DNA of 64,000 nt, from NCBI GenBank assembly GCA_018873245.2, contig JAEMBT020000001.1, positions 1,860,001 to 1,924,000 on the forward strand, in the 5' to 3' direction. A model generated the notes under the pieces. It did not search any database, was not told the origin of the DNA, and saw only the letters and a list, made by a program, of their open reading frames with translations. Numbering within the stretch: the first letter of the stretch is position 1; every line of letters begins with the position of its first letter. The position numbers were made by a program, and so were the translations under genes. Source of the DNA: Archegozetes longisetosus. Its lineage: Eukaryota > Arthropoda > Arachnida > Sarcoptiformes > Trhypochthoniidae. This document shows positions 60,150-64,000 of the stretch, piece after piece.

Positions 60150-60249
60150 CCTCCAACGGTGCTGCCATCCTATTTAGCTAGTTGAAGTATTTAGCAGCTA
60201 CATTCACAAAGTTATTCAAGTTCGGACTAGCGTCAACCGATCAATGACT

Positions 60250-60440
60250 TGTTATTCTATCTGTTGCTAACTTTCAAATAAGACTTTTTTTGAAGCCTAC
60301 CATTAATTTACAGCTAGATTGAGGTACCGATCGGTCCAATTCATTCCACAAATGCTCAATTATATTCAAGTCTGGGTTTTGTGGTAGCCATTCAATCTGA
60401 ACGACCCCATTTCCCGCGAACCATTTCGCTAAACGCGAAG
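60250..60440 (-). pseudogene. Tc1-type transposase C-terminal remnant
   Basis: Minus strand reads VVQIEWLPQNPDLNIIEHLW followed by NELDRSVPQSS, the C-terminal catalytic region (final Glu in the IIE motif) of Tc1-like DD34E transposases. The preceding part is frame-shifted (RPQTLRV then a stop). No element ends found. Confidence 0.75.
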
Positions 60441-60643
60441 TGTTTGGGGTCTTTATCAGATTAAAAGATAGAATTATCTCTGATTCCCGGAAAAAAGTGC
60501 TTTTATTTCGTTTTTATTGATCTAGGGAAGTGAATTCTATGTTCTCTATTCTAATCTTACAAAGTATTGTTATTATTATTATAAATGCTACTGATATTAA
60601 TATGATTTCGAATATACTCTACGCTGGAGTCAAATTTAAAATA

Positions 60644-62011
60644 TAGGGTGTCAAATCGGATTAGCAGGAAAATAAACGCATGTTACTTTTTTAATATTCA
60701 ACATATTTTAACAAATAGTACATCAAATCAAAGCTAAAAATGGAATTTTTATTAAATGTCAAGATATTGACCATTTTTATCAAAACAAACATGAATTCGT
60801 CGAGAGAAGGATTCACAAACACTTTTCAAAAGATCAGAATTTTGGTTGATTTGATTGACTTCATACTCAATGTATTGTTGCAAGTCTTGAATAGAATTTA
60901 TCGGATGAGAATAAGCTTTGTCTTTTAAATACCCCTATAAGAAAAAATCAGGGAATGTTAAGTCTGGTGAGCGAGCGGGCCAAAGAACATATCCCCCAAC
61001 ACCAATAAATCGATTCCCGAATTTTTCTCTTAAACAGTTTTGCACTTTTGTGGTGATGTGAGGCCTTGCATTGTCGTGTTGAAACCAGAGTTCACTTTTA
61101 TTCGGAATTTGACTTCGATCTAATTGTTCAAAGAAAGCTTGCAAACAATTATCTGCATAGTTGTGTTGATTAACTCTAGTTTTTGGTGGATAGAAATATA
61201 GTCCAATGATGCCATGAATAGAAACATAGGCCCAAACCATTACTTTTTCAGTGATTGTTTCTTTTCTGTGAACGATATTTGGATTATTTTCACACAAATA
61301 CCTTGAATTCCATCGGTTTACACAACCGTCAATACAAAATGTGGCCTCGTCTGACATCAAGAGATTGTTGACAAAATTTTCATCTTCATTAATTTTGCTC
61401 ATAACCCATTCACAAAACCGTTTTCTTGGCTCATAATCAGTGGGTTTCAAATCAAACTTTAATATAATTCGGTACGGATGGAATTTTCGAATTTTTAGTG
61501 CTTTTCTTACCGATTCATGTGAAATATTCAGATCTTGGGCTTTCAGCTGTCTAGAACTTCTTAAGGATGTTTAGGCATCCGCTCTATAAAGAGTTACAAT
61601 TTTCTCAATATTTTCATCATTGAGTACTGGCTTGTTGCGAATGAGATTAGCTCTTCTTAAGTCGTAACTCTATAACGAGTCTGCAAATTCTTATAAATGC
61701 GAAATATTATCTTATCGGCAGGTCCTTCTCTCTTATTGAACTTTTTCTTATACTGTCTTCTCACTAAAACAAAAGTTTATTTTTATGATAACTTAAAGCA
61801 ATAAATAATCGTTCATTGTTTGGGTAAACCATTTTAACATTAAAATATTTTGTGTTATAAATTCGAACGATTGAGTTCTAATTCGAATTCTATTTTATAG
61901 AAATAAAATTCCATTGATTAGCTTTGATTTGATGTACTGTTTGTTAAAATACGTTGAATAGTAAAAAAGTTATAAGCATTTACTTTCCTGCTAATCCGAT
62001 TTGACACCCTA
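60644..62011 (-). mobile_element. DD41D-type mariner-like element
   Basis: 1368 bases with ends TAGGGTGTCAAATCGGATTA and its exact complement, TA on both sides. Encodes the transposase remnant in the next entry. Length and end structure are complete. Confidence 0.88.
60926..61660 (-). pseudogene. DD41D mariner-like transposase, interrupted
   Basis: Minus strand: RRANLIRNKPVLNDENIEKI, a stop, then a second helix-turn-helix (QLKAQDLNISHESVRKALK), a WVMSKINEDENFVNN stretch, the first catalytic region LLMSDEATFCIDG, EKVMVWAYVS, the second in WFQHDNARPHIT, and the third in WPARSPDLTFPDFFLWG. Forty-one residues separate the second and third Asp, matching the DD41D (rosa-like) group. I read one stop in the head. 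The frame may also be broken at the 5' end. Confidence 0.82.
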
Positions 62012-62463
62012 TAGTTCGCAACAATCTTTCATGTTTTTGACCAAATCTTATGAATTAATAATTGAAATGTTACTTAAAATGAAAAACTAAACTTTGATCG
62101 GTTTATTACAAACTATCAAGTAACTTATCTAAATTTCATTTCTTTTCTAAAGTTCTTCACTTTTGCATTTAGTTTACAAAAAGAGAAAATTCACTCATTT
62201 TGAAGAAATAGAAAAATGCATTTCGAAATGCCTAAAGAAGTCTCAAAAGCTGATGTAATCGATTGGTGGTCACTTCGTAAGCGCTCTCTCCCTAACTTCT
62301 ACAAAAGGCTTTCGATATTGTCCACGTCTCTGCAACCAGTGTTTCGGGTCAGCAAATATTGTCAAAATCAGGAGACGTTATAACTTACGAACGCAACAGG
62401 TTACTAAAAGGCTCAATTCAAGCAATTATGCACAGATTCAACGTAAAAATTTGTTATCAATAG

Positions 62464-63179
62464 TAGACCTGTTCATCGGACTCGGGTCGGGTTCGTTCGG
62501 GTCGTACAGGGTGTCATAAAATGTCAGATCGGGTCGGATTGGACAAGTCGGCCCGAAATTTATTCCAAAGTGTATTATATTTGAAGAATACAACTCCGAA
62601 AAATATGTTTGAGATAGTATCATATTATGGTAGCAGATAAACCTTTAGCAATGAAGCTTGCATTTAAAGATATTTTATAGGTAGGATGTCTCTCATAATA
62701 TGAATTCAGTCCAAGAACATGTTATTGATGAATGTAATGGAGTAAATTCAATAAATGAATTGTTCGAAAACTTTAAAGCTTTGGAGAAAGTGGCTTAACA
62801 GTCAGGATTTCAAAATCAAATAGATACTACATTGAAAAATATAACAGAAGTGAGACGGTATTCATGATATGATCAACTAAATTCGATTAAAATGAATAAC
62901 CAGAAGATGAGGTCTTTGTCTATTGAAAACAACAAACTATATGATATTCTCAGAAAGATTAATGAAAAATTATTGAATATTCTAAAATCAAAAGATTTCT
63001 CATATTATGTTCATTTGTTATGAATGTAATGCAGACCACAACTAACTTAATCAATAAACTGATTAGGCTTTACCTCTTTAACAATTTTAATGCTCGTTCG
63101 GATCGGATCGGGTCGTACAAACTAAAACAAAATGTCGGTCGGGTCGGGCCGGGAGTTTTGGGCCCGATGTACAGGTCTA
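62464..63179. mobile_element. hAT-like non-autonomous element
   Basis: Ends TAGACCTGTTCATCGG and the complement TAGACCTGTACATCGG; flanks ATCAATAG and ATCAAAAG agree at seven of eight bases. Subterminal GGGTCGGGT-type repeats occur at both ends, as in the hAT element at 46471. No convincing transposase. Confidence 0.82.
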
Positions 63180-63848
63180 ATCAAAAGTAACCAATATATA
63201 TTCACTCATCGAATTGAATCAGTAAATAATTTTTATTCGAATTTTTGTACAATAAAAGATAATGCTAAGTACGCTCGCTCGCGCTCATACTATCGAATAA
63301 AATTTTGACACTCGACGCTCGCCATCAAGCATCACTCGACTATTGAATATGACTGGTCGAAGAAGACGAAATTTCGTAAAGTATTTCGTACCTGAAAAAA
63401 AGCTCTGCTCTCATACAATTAATCGTAAAAACAAAACAACACTAATTGATCAGAAGCTAAAATAGTTTACTCGAAACTTATGAAAGAATATCTGCGATCT
63501 TTCATTCAGTCAAACCTCATCAGGTTTACGATCTATTCGTACAAATGTTTGCATCGATACTTAGCCAATAATGGATAACAGAAAAGAGTGGAAAGTCTGC
63601 TTTACTTAATGTCAGATCTGCAATAGACTCATTCAGCAATACTTGAGACAGAATTAGAGTTGCGTTTTGTCAATGGACTCGAGATTATACAAGTAAAATA
63701 TTGAACAATATTCGAACTGTCTTCTCAAAAATTTTATCCAACGTTTATTGAGTCGGATTTAAAGGATTTATAAATTCTCCTGTACTTAAATCAGAGTCAA
63801 TCCAATTGATTAATTTTATTAAAAGACATTGTCTTTGATTTCTTGAGT
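63180..63848. other. No feature recognised
   Basis: AT-rich sequence between a hAT-like element and the 3' end of a carboxypeptidase gene. No open frame with a recognisable motif. Confidence 0.5.
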
Positions 63849-64000
63849 CTAATTTTTAAAGCTTTTGTTTTTAACGAATCTGGTGATCATGTCGAGTGAG
63901 GCTCTTGGCTGATCATAAGGTAAAATATGTCCTCCATCTCTGACCACAACCTGATAGAATTGGTCCACTTGTCTGACATAACCGGCAACTTCTGAATCTT
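63849..64000 (-). CDS. Serine carboxypeptidase copy E, 3' end only (runs off the window)
   Basis: Minus strand from the right edge to a TAG at 63849: DSEVAGYVRQVDQFYQVVVR, GGHILPYDQPRASLDMITRF, ending KSFKN. It holds the catalytic His motif and is nearly identical to the end of the intact gene at 56872 (which has QIVVRNGG and ends KSYKN). The frame is open over the 50 visible codons, so it may be a working gene. Its orientation is opposite to the intact gene. Confidence 0.85.
   Translation of the reverse strand, partial: DSEVAGYVRQVDQFYQVVVRDGGHILPYDQPRASLDMITRFVKNKSFKN

Larger units (their letters stand above)
59374..60234. repeat. Inverted-repeat mosaic element
   Basis: Left arm 59374-59492 (GACGCTAGTCCGAACTTGAA ... 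AAAACCGTAAAAACA) matches the reverse complement of the right arm, which is split into 60006-60031 and 60142-60234 by a 118-base hairpin insertion. The inner part (59490-60005) is AT-rich and ends in a tRNA-like segment. It could be a foldback element or two SINE-like copies in inverse order. Confidence 0.65.

Overview
This window is nuclear DNA from an invertebrate animal. It is AT-rich, coding regions are split by short GT-AG introns (many 50-80 bases), and the conserved genes are animal-specific: an integrin alpha chain, a POU6-class homeodomain factor and a plexin-domain membrane protein. A small-genome ecdysozoan such as a mite or other arthropod is a plausible source, but I cannot fix the taxon from sequence alone. 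Six conserved genes could be rebuilt exon by exon with consistent splice phases, apart from two weak splice choices in the integrin.

Layout. 1-2.8 kb: nothing recognised. 2.8-6.9 kb (+): ATP-citrate lyase. 7.5-9.0 kb (-): GTDC1, the tRNA-queuosine mannosyltransferase family, convergent with it. 9.3-13.4 kb: a decayed hAT transposase and small inverted-repeat elements. 13.4-14.6 kb (+): a two-exon gene for a secreted protein made almost wholly of Ala/Gly/Val repeats, flanked on both sides by copies of one Tc1-like element in opposite orientation. 16.0-17.1 kb: a 1.1 kb palindrome. 18.3-20.4 kb (-): POU6 factor. 23.4-26.7 kb (+): VPS41. 27.4-29.1 kb: a second palindrome and scattered C-rich motifs. 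29.2-33.1 kb (+): plexin-domain-containing (TEM7-like) protein. 33.8-39.8 kb (-): integrin alpha, with a decayed copy of only its last exon at 41.6-41.9 kb.

41.9-51.5 kb is a transposon graveyard. It holds adjoining terminal-inverted-repeat elements, a deleted mariner that keeps mainly its DNA-binding head, a mariner split by a 3.6 kb hAT element with a perfect 8-base target duplication, and a hAT-like element that itself contains another hAT-like element, both with perfect 8-base duplications.

51.8-64.0 kb is a cluster of serine carboxypeptidase genes (CPVL / vitellogenic carboxypeptidase type): one intact gene (56.9-58.6 kb), three broken copies in both orientations (one split by a nested transposon pair), and the 3' end of another gene on the - strand at the right edge. 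Between them lie a DD41D mariner, a Tc1 remnant, a tRNA-like inverted-repeat mosaic and another hAT-like element.

The conserved genes act in unrelated processes (cytosolic acetyl-CoA supply, tRNA modification, neural transcription, endolysosomal fusion, adhesion, proteolysis), so I see no shared pathway. The least familiar items are the repeat protein at 13.5-14.6 kb, the two large palindromes that share a core motif, and the layered transposon insertions.
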